Assembly: GCA_900095095.1 (NCBI GenBank)
Contig: FMBT01000529.1
Coordinates: 1 to 63,242, forward strand
Direction: 5' to 3'
Source of the DNA: Fragilariopsis cylindrus CCMP1102
Lineage: Eukaryota; Bacillariophyta; Bacillariophyceae; Bacillariales; Bacillariaceae
DNA: 63,242 nt
Made by a program: the position numbers and the translations under genes. Shown piece by piece: positions 36,342 to 48,300 of this stretch. Position 1 is the stretch's first letter. Each line of letters starts with the position of its first letter. A model generated the notes under the pieces. It saw nothing but the letters and a program-made list of their open reading frames with translations, made no database searches and was not told where the DNA came from.

Positions 36342-37613
36342 CCATAAAATGTAACGACAACCTTTTTCTAGTACATACCTTGACGATCGGGATTTTTCAA
36401 TTAATTCTATATTTATTATGTTTTTGTAGTGTAGTGTAGCACCAAATGGAAATATACTACTATATAGAATAGTAGGAGTGAGGATGTTACTTTAGGATAG
36501 TGCATTGCATTGCATTGCTTGTGTTTGTCCATTACGTGCAACAACGTACTGCAACTGCAACAACAATAAATTATATGAGAGCTTTTTAGATAAGTCAAAT
36601 TATGTCAAATATGTTTGGTGGTAAGTTGTGATGTGATATGATATGATATGATATGATGTAATGATTGAGCCAAAACAGGAGAAGAAGAAAGGAGATCATA
36701 GACTAGATAGATACAAAATTTGATAATGATAATTATTTTTGTCTCACAATTCCATGTGCATGTTTCAACACTACTCACTATTTTGTATCTTCTACTATAC
36801 ACTTACATACCATCTCATCATTGTCTTGAACTACTGCAGTACATTATACCAGGTATATATGACAGAAAGAGAGGGAGAGACACACACATACACTCACACA
36901 ACCCATCATACATGACATGGTACTAAAATGATATGGCACTAATACTAACTAACTAAAACAATTAAAACAATTAAGGAAGGAATGCGCGACCAAAAGGGGG
37001 CAGGCGTTACAAAAAAAAAGATATTTATAATCCCCTCTCGGACGGAAAAATTTTTCGCACGAATAATCAATCGTGCAAAAAAAAAACGCGAAAAATTAAA
37101 AACAAGCATAAGGGAAACAAAAGAGTTCGCGCTTTAAGGTGACCTTAACAGTACAGTTATCATTGTACTTTGTACTTTGTTCTGACACTTTGTCACTTCA
37201 CTTCAATGCTTTTACTTATTAGACAATATACCGTACCGTATTACGTGTTTTACACAAGATCACAACTTCTATCCCCCAAGCGTAAAGCGCCATGTAACAG
37301 GCCACGAAAATATCACTATCTTCACACACTGAAGCCCCTGTTAGGAACACATTCTTCGACTCAGCCATAATAATGCATACATGACATGACATGTATAATA
37401 TATATATATATAATCACATGCTCAAAAGGAGAATTACGTAAACACAGGAAACAGTCGAGTCGAGAAGTAAAATCAGATACGGACAAAAAGAAAAGAAATC
37501 AAACTTCAAGCAATATTATATTCAACCGAAGTTAACGACACAGTATTTATTTTGTGGTTTGTTGGTCTACAAAAAAGCTGACTTCATACTACAGCAGCCT
37601 ACCGTATAATAAA
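36342..37613. other. Intergenic region with short repeats
   Basis: GATAT pentamers occur at about 36629-36655 and a CA-rich run at about 36881-36900. The word GCACGAATAATCAATCGTGC (37057-37076) can form a short hairpin. No gene was found. The last 200 bp would carry the receptor promoter. Confidence 0.5.
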
Positions 37614-40554
37614 ATGAACACTAACGACAACAGCAGTGGCAGTGGCAGTGGCAGTGGCAGCAGCAGCAGCAGACAATATTTACGACGAAGACGGGTAGTA
37701 CGACCAAGACCAGATGATAGTGATGCCGTAGTCGGCGTGAACAATCGATTTTCGTCCCAGCAACAACAACACCAACAACACCAACACCAGCAACAGCAAC
37801 AGCAAAAGCAAAAGCAACAGCAACAGCAAAAGCAATTCCATTATGCGATAGAACGTAAAATCTGGGAGGAAAACCACTACAATGGTTTTCCTCCCATTCC
37901 AATGGTGAAAAATAGTAATGGGAAACCGTCTGCCAATAATATTACTACTATTGGTAATAGCACGAATGGTGCAACGACTCATCCTATTGTTTCTGGTATA
38001 CAATTACTTGTATCCTCTATTGCTGTTATATTATGTTGTATAACAATATTAGCAATGACATTACCATTGTTAGATAAGAAAAAAAGAAAAAGATTATCAA
38101 CCTATAATCTATATTTAGTATTTTTATCAATACCTGATTTAGTATATAATATATTTTTAATATATTTATTTTCAGAATATTTATTTTCAGAATACGATTC
38201 AGGGATATTAAATAGAGCTGATGATACATCATCATTACCATTAATTGATCATCCAATTGATTTAGCATTATTTACAACATGTGGTACGTTTACTAAGAGT
38301 ATAAGAGTATACACTGAACAGAACAGAACTGAACAGAACAGAACAGAAAAGGATTATACGCATTTTAACTTACACTTTTTTCCTGCATCTCGAAACAATC
38401 AATCAACAACGCAACACAACGTAACGCATCATCCGTCAAAACAAATAAATATAATTCTGTAGCAACAGCAAATTTATATACAAATGCTATAATATCATAT
38501 GAAATATTGAAATTGCTACGTGATTCTAAAGCAAGAAGACGATCATATCCACCAACATTAAAAAAAGCAACAATACAAGCATCATTTGCATATATCCTTG
38601 GTATAATAATATTTTTAATAGATTTTTTTGCCGGTGATTATTTAAAAACATGGCCATTATGGATAATTGGACCAATATATTATGGTATTAGTGTTGGTAT
38701 ACCCGTACTATATTTATTATGGGTATGTTTTTGTATACAATATGAAAAATTACTACTTAGTAATTCTGGTAAAAAAATGAAAGTATTAGTTAGATATTTT
38801 GGTAGAATTATTATTGTTTATGTTGTATATGGATACCAGCATCTATTCTATATAGTTTACAATGGAGTCATGCAAGTCATCCTGGATTGTTATATTTTTT
38901 AGCATGTTTCTTTTATGCAATACAAGTATGGGTATCATTTGGTTTATCATTAACAAAACCTGATGTACGTATAGCTATTTGTTATTTATTAAAATTTAAA
39001 TATTGTCGTAGATGCTGGTATAATTATAATAAAAATAAGAATAAAAATGGCAACAAGGATCATGAGGATCAAGTAGTCGAGGTTATTTTGAATGGTCGTC
39101 GTCCACGCACTACTGATCGTCGTCGAAGACAACGCGACAATAATAATAGTAATAAGAAGAATAATAATGCTACCAGTAGTGGTACTATTAGTGGCGTAAG
39201 TGCTATTAGTGATGATGATGATGATGATGATGATTTTGATGGTGGTAGTAGGGATACAATCTCGAATGATTGTGAGATCAACAATATTCTAGTAAAAGAA
39301 GAGGGAAATAATGTAACAACTAAACGTCGTCATGTTAGTTTAGCATCCTCTTTGTATGCACATTCTTCATCAATACATACACTATTCGGTGGGGGTGGGA
39401 GTGGGGGTGTTAGTGTTAGGGTGCTTTTAATAGTAGTGATGGATCTTTTGGATCTTTTTCTACAGGATTCAATATTTCAGAAAAAGAAAGTTTTCCCGCA
39501 TTTAGACGGAATTCACGTGATGATTATAATGATTTCTGACCGTTCTTGAAGAAGAATGTAATCTTCATGGTGTCAACAATGATGGCAATGATAATCAGAG
39601 AGATATGATGAATACTAATAATAATAACGATACTAATAGTATGACTGTCATCGATAGCACAAATAGTAACAAAGATGTTGGTGAAGAAGAAGACAAAGAA
39701 GGGATAAAAGAAGAAGAAGAGATAAAGACAATTCGATCCACAACGATCATCATAAGGGTGTAAACGACGCGAATAATTCTTTTTCTCTTTCTTCCGGCGA
39801 TATTGAAGAATATACTACTCCCGCCCGAGTTCACCGACTAGTACTACACCTAGTAGTCCAACAAGAAATCCTTTGATGCGCATAATAAATCCTCTTGTTG
39901 GTGTATTTAGGTCTAGTTCTGCTAGTAGTGCTGGTGGTGATAATAATAATTCTTCCATGAAAGTTGATGATGAAGATGTAGATGATAGTAATGGTATAGT
40001 CGAAACACCAGGTAATAGTGACTCGCCATCATCATCATCATCAAATAATACAAAAAATCGCATGGATTTACAACAAAAAATCATAAATTTACGACATAAT
40101 GTGGCAGAATTGAGACAACAATTAAAGTATGCTGTTACTGATGAAGAAAAGGACTTATTTCGTCAATCGATAGCATCTCAACGACATGTATTAGCAAGAA
40201 TGTCGTCATAAGTTTAGATATAGATGATAGTGAAGATAGTTTGTTTGGTTTTCCTGGTGACGGTACTGCTACTGGTACTGACACTGACACATATAGTAAC
40301 AGATATACTATCCCAATAATAACGGTAGTAGTAGCAGTAATAACAACACCTGCAGCAACAACAAAAACAGTAATAGCAACAAACGTGTTGACAGTTGCGC
40401 AAACAACGCATATCAACGATCACCATTAGATGTGATTAATGATGATTCCACTTGTTCCAAAGGCGACGACGGCAACTACGACAACGACGACACTGACATC
40501 AATGATAGCTTGAGTAGTATTGGCCTTGATAATAAAGTGGAGAACAAAGATTAG
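37614..40554 (+). CDS. Seven-helix receptor-like protein of diatom type, with polyQ N-terminus
   Basis: A Ser/Gly and Gln/His-rich N-terminus is followed by seven hydrophobic segments. These are GIQLLVSSIAVILCCITILA (1), YNLYLVFLSIPDLVYNIFLI (2), FTTCATANLYTNAIISYEI (3), ASFAYILGIIIFLIDFF (4), LWIIGPIYYGISVGIPVLYL (5), RYFGRIIIVYVVYWIPASIL (6) and LYFLACFFYAIQVWVSFGLS (7), ending LTKPDVR. A 179-bp intron (38284-38462) joins TTC to ATANLY and contains a GAACA repeat. The long Asn/Asp/Ser-rich cytoplasmic tail includes a coiled-coil-like block (LQQKIINLRHNVAELRQQLK) and ends at ...LDNKVENKD. A T is missing at TATATGG (38830), and further frame breaks occur in the tail near 39420, 39540, 39760 and 40210. 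The topology matches G-protein-coupled-like receptors expanded in diatoms; the ligand is unknown. The start at 37614 is preferred over 37554. Confidence 0.8.
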
Positions 40555-41647
40555 TGATGAATGGTATGCTAACGTATAACGAAGGAGGGTGCTGGCTGAA
40601 GTACAGTAGTGCAACCTAGTATATGTTAATACACGTACACAAAGTGTAGCTGTAGTTTTTTTTCCTAGAATCATAGCATGAAATGTTTGTATTATTTTTA
40701 TCTTAGTATTAAAAAAACTAGCTTACACCGGATACAGTAAGGTCTTGTCTATCTTTTTTTGTATCTAGTATTGCTGCGTATGGTGATTTTCTTATTTGCC
40801 CTTTGCCTTTGTTATTTTTATTATTATGGGATGATTACGAAAGTTTTTCGTTTCCGTTTTCGATCCGTTTGTTGTTGTTGCTTGTGAATCAATCCGTCTC
40901 TCTTGTTTTATTTTGTTTTGTCTTTCCTTTTCTCCTTTTTGTTTATGTGGATCCCTCAGCCTGTGTGTTTTTTGTTCAACGATACATTATCTTGCTTGCT
41001 TACTGTTGGTCAAAGACGTATTTTACTATTGGATTGATTATGTATGTATGTATGTATGTATGTATGTATGTATGTATGTATGTATGTATGTATGTATGTA
41101 TGTATGTATGTAGGATATGGATGTATATGTATGTATGAGGGTGGATCGATAATACGCTTTTTTATCACACGACGTACGTGCTTGATTACAGCGAGCCGAG
41201 CCCCTACATTATACATTACAAAAAATGTAACGGCTCTTGCTTTGTGTGAGAATGGAAAAGGTATGTTTGTGACACGCTGCCTCGCGCACAAACTACAGCA
41301 TGTAATTTTATGTGAACTTAACTTTTCCAGTCACACACAACGCGTCACAGGAAAAATAAAATGAAAATTCTTTAAAACAAATAATTACAGCCGATCGATC
41401 TGCCTCTCTCTGCTGGTCGGCGTGAGTTTTCGAAACGGATAACGAACCACAGAGCGAGAAAGAAAGATTGCTGGCCTTCCTCCCCTGTTGATACTAGCTA
41501 CAATAGCTAGCCTTCTGGCCGTTGATGAGAGACAAGAAAACCAAAGCAACATACTGTACTACCTCAACCTCACTCTAATCGAAACAATCATTCATTAAAA
41601 TACGCCAGTCATATTGAATGAATCAATCCGTATTATTACTGTAGTAT
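40555..41647. other. Intergenic region
   Basis: Contains a long TATG tetranucleotide run (separate entry). Open frames over that run are repeat artefacts. Nothing else recognisable. Confidence 0.6.
41040..41111. repeat. TATG tetranucleotide microsatellite
   Basis: About eighteen uninterrupted TATG units. Every frame is open through it on both strands, which creates spurious Met-Tyr-Val-Cys and Tyr-Ile-His-Thr proteins. Confidence 0.97.
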
Positions 41648-42299
41648 ATGAAATTAAAACATACAATACCAGAGATAATAGCTAAAATGAGTGATGATGC
41701 TAAATTAAAATTCGAAGAAGAACGTGATGAAATATTAAAATCATTACCAGAGGAGGTGAAAGGTATGTTTGGTACAATTGGTTTTTGTCCAGGTGAAGAA
41801 GAAGATGATTTATGTGATGGGGACGAAGGTGACGCCAAGAAACCATCCGCCGATAAAATACCATATTTTCAACCAGTATTAATTGTTAGTCCATGGGATG
41901 TACCACCAAAGCCTGTACGTGATATATATTGGATGGATGCATACACGAAAGCCAAACGATCAAAAGCTAAATTAAAGCAATTAGATTATTTAGTATACGT
42001 GTATGGTAGTGATGATCCTGATGATTGTTATAATTTTGTAAAACAAACAGATTTTATATCCTTAGAGGATGCAACGACAAAAGGCTATACTATATTACCA
42101 AAATTTATTGAACAAAAATCTGATACAGAACGTACAGAATATGAAGTAAGATTAATACGTGGATTAGAAGAAATGAATATTGATTCTAATAAACAACCTG
42201 TAGATCGAAATGGGGTAATCCATTCTAGAAAGACATGAAAAAATGGTAACAACAAGCAGTACTAGTGATGGACCACCAACAAAGAAACAAAAGAAATAA
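41648..42299 (+). CDS. Conserved unknown protein with lysine-rich C-terminus
   Basis: An uninterrupted frame of 196 residues contains FEEERDEILKSLPEEVKGMF, then VLIVSPWDVPPKPVRDIYWM, YLVYVYGSDDPDDCYNFVKQ and KGYTILPKFIEQKSD. The composition and ordered secondary structure look like a real soluble protein, but I do not recognise the family. Near 42220 the frame ends with SRKT. One base fewer in ATCC would continue into LERHEKMVTTSS...PTKKQKK and stop at 42299, a tail resembling a nuclear localisation signal. The start could also be the second Met (MSDDAKLKFEE, 41687). Confidence 0.7.
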
Positions 42300-42650
42300 A
42301 GTATAAAAGAAAGAACACTACTAAACCGAAAGCGGATGAGAAGAAGACCAACGAATGGGGTTAGGTACAGTAAGTAGAAAGAACAATAAGAAACACAAAC
42401 ATACCGACGGGACCAAAGGAAGAAAAATGGATGAAGGGATTCAAAAGAGAGAGAGATAGAGGGAGGGTTTCACAAACAACACAAAAAACATATCACCTAA
42501 GAACAAATGGACGAACAGAAATAAAATGGCTGATTGCTTTTTGCTTTGATTATTAATAAATATTTTATAAGATTAATTATATACAACATTATGTAGAACA
42601 GATAAGAGATATAAAGCCTGCCTGTGTATCTAACCCTAACTGCTACGTAC

Positions 42651-43910
42651 TTACTTCCCCCCCAGAACGCGGCGAGTAGTCGTTGTTGTTGCAGATATAT
42701 GTTGTTCATCAACATCAACACGTTGAGGTTGTTGTTGTTGTTCATCATCATTATTGTTGTTATTATTGCTGTTCAATAGTGATGATAGGGGTGTATCTTT
42801 TGTTGTTATTACACCAATAATTCTTGTTGGAAGTTCTGTAATGATGAAAGATATAAGCTGTAGTATCACCACCAGTAATTGATGATGATGATGATGATGA
42901 TGCTTTATAACCTTCTTTATTATCATCATTCAAAGAAGAGTAGTATTTGTATTCAACACGAAGACTCTCATCATCAGCTGATGATGATGGTGTTGAGGAT
43001 GGTCCAAGTTCTTGATTTTGATGTCGTTGAAGTGCATCATGAATTTCTTGCTCTCGTCCTTCAAGATCAATATTTGTTGTTTCTGTTGTTGTTCTTCATC
43101 TCGTTGTTGTTTCTTTCGATGTTGAATTCAATATATCTTTCATATGCAAATTCCATTTTATCGAATTCAGATTCATTATCCCAATTATTACCAAGTTGTT
43201 CAGATAACACAAATCGATATTGATCAAAAATAATTCCATTTGTTCAATTTCTTCTGAAGTATATTCATCATCTTCATCATATTCCTCTTCTTCCTCATAT
43301 TCCTCTTCCATTCTTCCTCTTCTTCTCTTCATCCTAATCCTCTTCTTCCATCCCATTCGCTTCTTCTTCGACGTCCTCTCTATCGTATTCTTCGTAGCCT
43401 CTATTCGATTCCGTAATCCTCTTCTTCTTCGTCTTCCTCCCATTCCTCGTCTTCCTCCTCCCATTCCTCATCCTCTTCGTCTTCCTCACAGTCACATTCC
43501 TCATCCTCTTCATCCTCTTCATCACAGACACATTCCTCTTCCTCTTCTTCCCAATCTTCATCGTAGTATTCATTTCCCATTTCTACTTCTACTCCTACTT
43601 CTGGTTCATATTCATATTCTTCTTCTTCACTATTAGCCTCTACTTCATAATATGCTTTTCTTTCAAGTTCTTCTATCGAACGATTACATTTATGTTCATA
43701 TTTTTCTGCATATTCTTCTTCACAATCATCACAGTTAGTATTATCGGAAGTAGTGCTAGTGCTGTAGCCATTCACTACTATGATGCTGCTACTACTACTA
43801 CCTGCGATGAATAAGAAAGTCATCAGCATCACGACGATAAAAGGAGGGCAAATTCTGTTTGATGAATGTCGCTGATGCTGATTCTGTCTTCGTAGTGATC
43901 GTTTCTCCAT
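42651..43910 (-). CDS. Acidic secreted protein, paralogue 3 of 3
   Basis: The N-terminus is basic, then has a hydrophobic core (FIVVMLMTFLFIAG) like a signal peptide or anchor, a Ser run, then RSIEELERKAYYEVE, corresponding to HAVEELRRK of the paralogues. The acidic region is the longest of the three and includes Cys (CVCDEEDEEDEECDCEEDEE). After several frame changes between 43330 and 43110 the family blocks reappear: QYRFVLSEQLGNNWDNESEF, KMEFAYERYIEF, LEGREQEIHDAL, GPSSTPSSSADDESLRVEY and ELPTRIIGVITTKDTPLSSL with LNSNNNNNN and Gln. It is on the opposite strand to the other two paralogues, converging on the gene at 41648-42299. Confidence 0.7.
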
Positions 43911-45786
43911 GATGATGATGATGATGATGATCTCGTCATATTAGTAGTAGTAGTTGGTGTTGCTGCTGCTGCTGTTATGGTTGTCATTGTATCGGGTAAG
44001 AATACAGTATTATACAGTAGTATAGTGTGTCAATAGAGTATATTTATAATGCGAGAGTAGTGCGAGAGTAGTGCTGTGTGTGTGTGTGTGTTTTGGGAGT
44101 GATTTTCACGTTCTGTTGATCTTCTCAAGATAATTTTGTGAGACACGGCACTTCAAATCATCCGCGTTACTGTACGCGATGAATAATAAGATTCTAATCC
44201 TTGAGCAATTTTCAGAGTGATACAGTAGAACTAGTACACCACGACTAGTGAGTACCATTGAGTGAAGGGCCTTTCCCTCCAAAAAGGAAGCCTCCATTAT
44301 TTTTCATGTCCATTTTTTTACTGCGAACCCACGATGACTAAAAGAGAACAAAAAGGAATGGTAATTAGGTCCTATAAGGATTGTATATGCCCTCATCCAA
44401 AATAATAGGGATCTCGCGTTCACGTCAAACGAAATTACTTAATACACTACATCGCCTTTTTCTTATAAGGCCCAATGTCTTTAATTCCTATTAATCTTAA
44501 TATTAGTAAGAAATTTTAACCTAATTAATATAACACACGACTTCTATTTTAGAAACTCGACTTCTCGAATATTATCAGTGAGCTTCCGACTTTTATCATC
44601 CACTTTCATACCTTAAAAAGTTTATTTAGTTCTCTTGTATTCGATACTTTGACAATTATTGCAATAATTGTTCTCCAGGGTTCCTCAAAGGCCCATGACG
44701 ATACAAACAATCTTACAAAGATGATCTCTTTTTCCAATGACTACTAACTCACTCGACAACTCCCTCCAGTCACCATCTCTGTTAATTAAATCAAAATCAC
44801 ATACAACAGATGTACCGGTAGGTATTATATTGATCCTGAAATATTAATGAACGAATGAATGGGGAATGAGAATAAATCGAGTCATCGAATCAATGAAGAA
44901 ATTAAATCAATCATAAAATGACTCGACTCTGAATCAAATCAATATAAATCAAATTAATAGTCAATACTAGTGAATGAATAATCTCATTAATCATCAATCA
45001 ATCAATCAATCAAAGAATCTACGAATGAATCAATCACAAAATCTGTACCGGAGATCGATATAAAGAGCAGGCAGGAAGTCATATGAATCAATCGAATGAA
45101 TCAATCAAATCACCACACATCATTATAAATAGGAAGTCAGAATTGACTTGCTATATACAGTATATTATCGATCTGTCTATGTTTAATAGATTACTTTTAC
45201 GGTATGAAATATTAACATGGTATTATAAACAATTGTGATTGATCTATTCCGCCAATGACCCTTTCGTGAAATCTGTATATGTTAGTCGATAAGCAGTCGA
45301 AAGTCGAGTCAGTCAGGTGTTCTTGATCGCATTATTGGTGATTATGGTCTACCGTTAGATTAAATTAGATTGGATTAGATTCGATTAGATTCGATGAGAT
45401 TCGAATAAATATTCAAGAAGGACAACAGTTACCAAACAGGTGATTGGGTTGGATCATAGATCAGACCCAGAAGCTTGGTGGCTGCAAAGATTATCATAGA
45501 TACAATTGCCCATATAGGCAAATGGCAGCTCGATCTTTTTTTTAGATGTCTTCCATCCAGTTATTACGTTGTGACAAGCATTCCCCGAAGAAAAACGTAT
45601 TAGTAAAGAAAATATAATCTTCCTTTCTTAACTCAAAAAATTTCGGAACAAAGTAACCCGAAAAGAAGAAGGAAAAACCCATGAAGAAGGCTTGATTGAT
45701 GTTTATAAACATATCATCAAGAAGGAAGGTTGCCCAGTCAGAGTCGAGACTTTTGAAATGTGGTGCATAATTTCAATAAGATAAAG
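43911..45786. other. Long intergenic region with AATC/ATCA repeats
   Basis: Nearly 1.9 kb without a recognisable gene. From about 44860 to 45120 and 45300 to 45410, GAATCAATCA-type and GATTAGATT-type short repeats are frequent. They form degenerate simple-sequence DNA, not a defined array. Confidence 0.5.
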
Positions 45787-46375
45787 ATGGTCAACTTTCG
45801 TTACTTCATACTGGGATCAATTCTACCCTCTTCCATTAATGGTAGATTCCTTTAGAAAAAATCAGTAACATCCGATCCAAAGCAGACTGAACTTGATGAC
45901 AGTGGTGCCTCATTTGTTCAACTACAATTTGATGATAAAGTAAGTAGACAACAGTTTTACTGAACAACTTCAAAAAGTGATAACACTAGAAGTGAAGAAC
46001 TTTTGCTCAATCTACTAAACACAACTTCAATTTAAATCTCTGTTTGTCCTAGCAACACAGTAGTATCGTCTTCGCTGATGTTCCTTCTATGTTCCCAACT
46101 GCGGCAATGACTTCAGATTATTCAGCAGAATCTTCCACTCGCATAGAATCCAGAACAAATTCGCCCACAGAGGCACCAACAGATGCATTCATTGCCAACG
46201 GAAATCAACAACGGAACCATCAATAGAATCAACGGAATTACCAATGACGAAATATCTTCCTTCGGTACCAGTACTAGTAGTTGGAAGCGACACTGTATAC
46301 TATTCAATAAATTACGTTCGTTTACTGCTATGCTATGCTATTTTGTCCTCTCTTTTTTTATTACAGATTAGATAG
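45787..46375 (+). CDS. Short secreted protein with Thr/Ser/Pro-rich body and C-terminal hydrophobic anchor
   Basis: MVNFRYFILGSILPSSING is a weak signal peptide. An in-frame TAG follows at about 45856, after which the same frame continues as KKSVTSDPKQTELDDSG and then FVQLQFDDK up to a GTAAGT donor. A 113-bp intron (45940-46052, ending CTAG) joins it in phase to QHSSIVFADVPSMFPTAAM, then a Ser/Thr/Pro/Glu-rich segment (SRTNSPTEAPTD). After one frame change come STTEPSIESTELP and YVRLLLCYAILSSLFLLQ, a terminal hydrophobic segment. The stop lies ten bases from the stop of the convergent phosphatase gene. The intron and composition support a gene; the TAG could be an error or mark an unrecognised first intron (TTTAG is acceptor-like). 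Confidence 0.45.
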
Positions 46376-46385
46376 ATGATGTTAT

Positions 46386-47444
46386 TTATGGCAAGTATCC
46401 TTTTTCAATAAGGGTAGTGATCTTATGAACATTTGGTTTACGTACAACATTCAATTTCTTTGCTTCCTTTAAAACATAATCAGATGCATCCTTTATTGTT
46501 GTTGTTGTAGATGTAGATGATGATGCAACACCAACACTACTACACCATAAACCTAAAATAACACCAGTCCGACCTTCACCACCAGAACAATGTACAGCAA
46601 TACATTCTTTATTCTCAACTGCATCTCTTAATGCATTTAATGCAATATCTTTTGAATTAGGTATAGATAAATTGCACATTGTTGCATGTATATTTCTTTT
46701 CTCCAGCATTAATTTATATCCCGGTGATTCATAAAATCCAATTTCTGATCATTTAATAGACACTATATTATATAATACCGTTGAACAAAATCATTTTTGC
46801 GTGACGTTAGTTACAGTAAGTAAGTCAACCTCAAAGAAGAGAATAGTACGACATCAATATACAGTATAGTAGTATCGGTCCTATGGTATTAACTTACAAG
46901 ACTTCGTTTTATATTACCATTTTCTTTACATAATCAACCCATTCATCTACATCACTTTGTTTAATAGCACCATAGGAACTTAATTCATTGGATGCACCTG
47001 GTCGTTGACAACCATAAATATAATTAAAAGAATCATTACTATTATTGATATTATACTAATAACATTGGACGATGACGATGACGATGATGCTAAAGGTGCA
47101 AAATTATATGGTATTGCTGGTGGATTGATTGGATGATGATCATCGGCTTTGATAGTAGCAGCAGCAGCAGCAGCAGCAGTAGTAGGAGGTGCGCTACCAC
47201 ACCATCGTCGTTGCTTAACGTTGTCATAATTATCGTTCTTACAGTACTTGCTATTGTAATACAAATCGAAATGCACTGTAAGAGAAAAAAAAAGAAGAAG
47301 ATGCTGTTCGTTTATTGTTGCACGAATATTATTGCTTATTTTAATATTGGCGTTTGGCGTGTGATCATTATTAGTCTTGATGGGTCGAAGAATGAATGAA
47401 ATGAATGAATGATCGAATCGAAATCTTCGCACATGGTCATGCAT
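46386..47444 (-). CDS. Dual-specificity / tyrosine phosphatase-like protein
   Basis: The catalytic P-loop is plain: AVHCSGGEGRTGVILGLW fits HCxxGxxRTG with the nucleophile Cys and the Arg. Upstream, after a frame change, NYIYGCQRPGASNELSSYGA and then KQSDVDEWVDYVKENGNIKR form the typical N-terminal half of small dual-specificity phosphatases. An intron at 46745-46897 (GTAAGT...CAG) separates the halves, though the phases do not match as written. The N-terminus before PPAIPYNFAPLA is Ala/Ser-rich low-complexity sequence with an uncertain start; 47444 is the furthest in-frame Met. Expected role: dephosphorylation of Tyr/Ser/Thr or possibly an RNA or lipid substrate. No targeting domain is recognised. 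Confidence 0.75.
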
Positions 47445-47538
47445 AACAGCGGGGGGTTTCGGGGAGGTTATAGAAAGGGGGAATTATTATTTATTTATTT
47501 ATTTTTAAAAGATACAAAAATTTCGGATCTGTGAATGT

Positions 47539-47850
47539 GTGCTTTTTTTTGCCTTCGAGAACTCGGTACGACGTACAATAAAAACAGCCGAAGCAAACAG
47601 AGATTTTTACAACACCACCAACACAAAAGTTAGAATGAAGGCCTGTCGTTGGACAACAAACACAAAGACAACTACTAAAGCAGAAGTAAATAGTGGAACA
47701 TCACCATCATCTGTGTATTATTGCATTCCGGATGGTGGATACCCCATTCTCAATAGGGTCATTGATAACCCTTACAGGGAAATTACAGCCGGTCATTTAA
47801 GACAAGCCTTTGGACTGATAGAAAAGAAGAAAAAGGCAGCATTTGCATGA
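47539..47850 (+). CDS. Small protein of unknown function
   Basis: The frame of 103 residues has an ordered block, SSVYYCIPDGGYPILNRV followed by REITAGHLRQAFGLI, that looks like a folded domain of strands and one helix. It faintly recalls the start of a DIX-type oligomerisation domain, but the diagnostic later strands are absent. After the lysine run the reading could continue in the same frame beyond the TGA (QVEEGKAALAVLQ), so a missing base near 47851 is possible. It is divergent from the phosphatase gene and only about 95 bp from its furthest start. Confidence 0.4.
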   Translation: MLFFAFENSVRRTIKTAEANRDFYNTTNTKVRMKACRWTTNTKTTTKAEVNSGTSPSSVYYCIPDGGYPILNRVIDNPYREITAGHLRQAFGLIEKKKKAAFA

Positions 47851-48300
47851 CAAGTTGAAGAGGGGAAAGCAGCTTTGGCAGTTCTCCAGTAAAAGATCCA
47901 AGACAGAAACAAGATAATGATAATGCTGGAGCTGGTGATCTGATGCAATTTGAGCATACAGTAGTTATAAATATTATATTGTTACTAGATATATTTGTGT
48001 GTTGTAAAACTTTTAATTCTTTAACTATATTAACGTTAAAATACAATACAAGTCAATTGCATATATCCTATATCATATTTTAATGTTATTAGGACTACTA
48101 CTATTCCATTGTTTATACTTGTCCTTATACAGATGACGGTGGATTCGGTATTTAATTTTTGTATCCCTCATTGTATTCACCAGCACTTGTTAATTCTTAT
48201 TCTTTTTCATCGTGTTCTGTGTTATTTAATACGATATCTTTATATTAATTTATTGTAGATACTTCTTCATATTGGACTATCTTTATTTTAGACGACGGTC
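47851..48300. other. Intergenic region
   Basis: AT-rich 3' flank of two convergent genes. Nothing recognised. Confidence 0.5.

Noticed and set aside
41040..41140. Long open frames of Met-Tyr-Val-Cys and Tyr-Ile-His-Thr repeats
   Set aside because: They are translations of a TATG microsatellite, open in all frames.
47539..47850. DIX domain in the small plus-strand gene
   Set aside because: Only the first strand and helix are vaguely similar. The diagnostic later part is missing, so no name was given.
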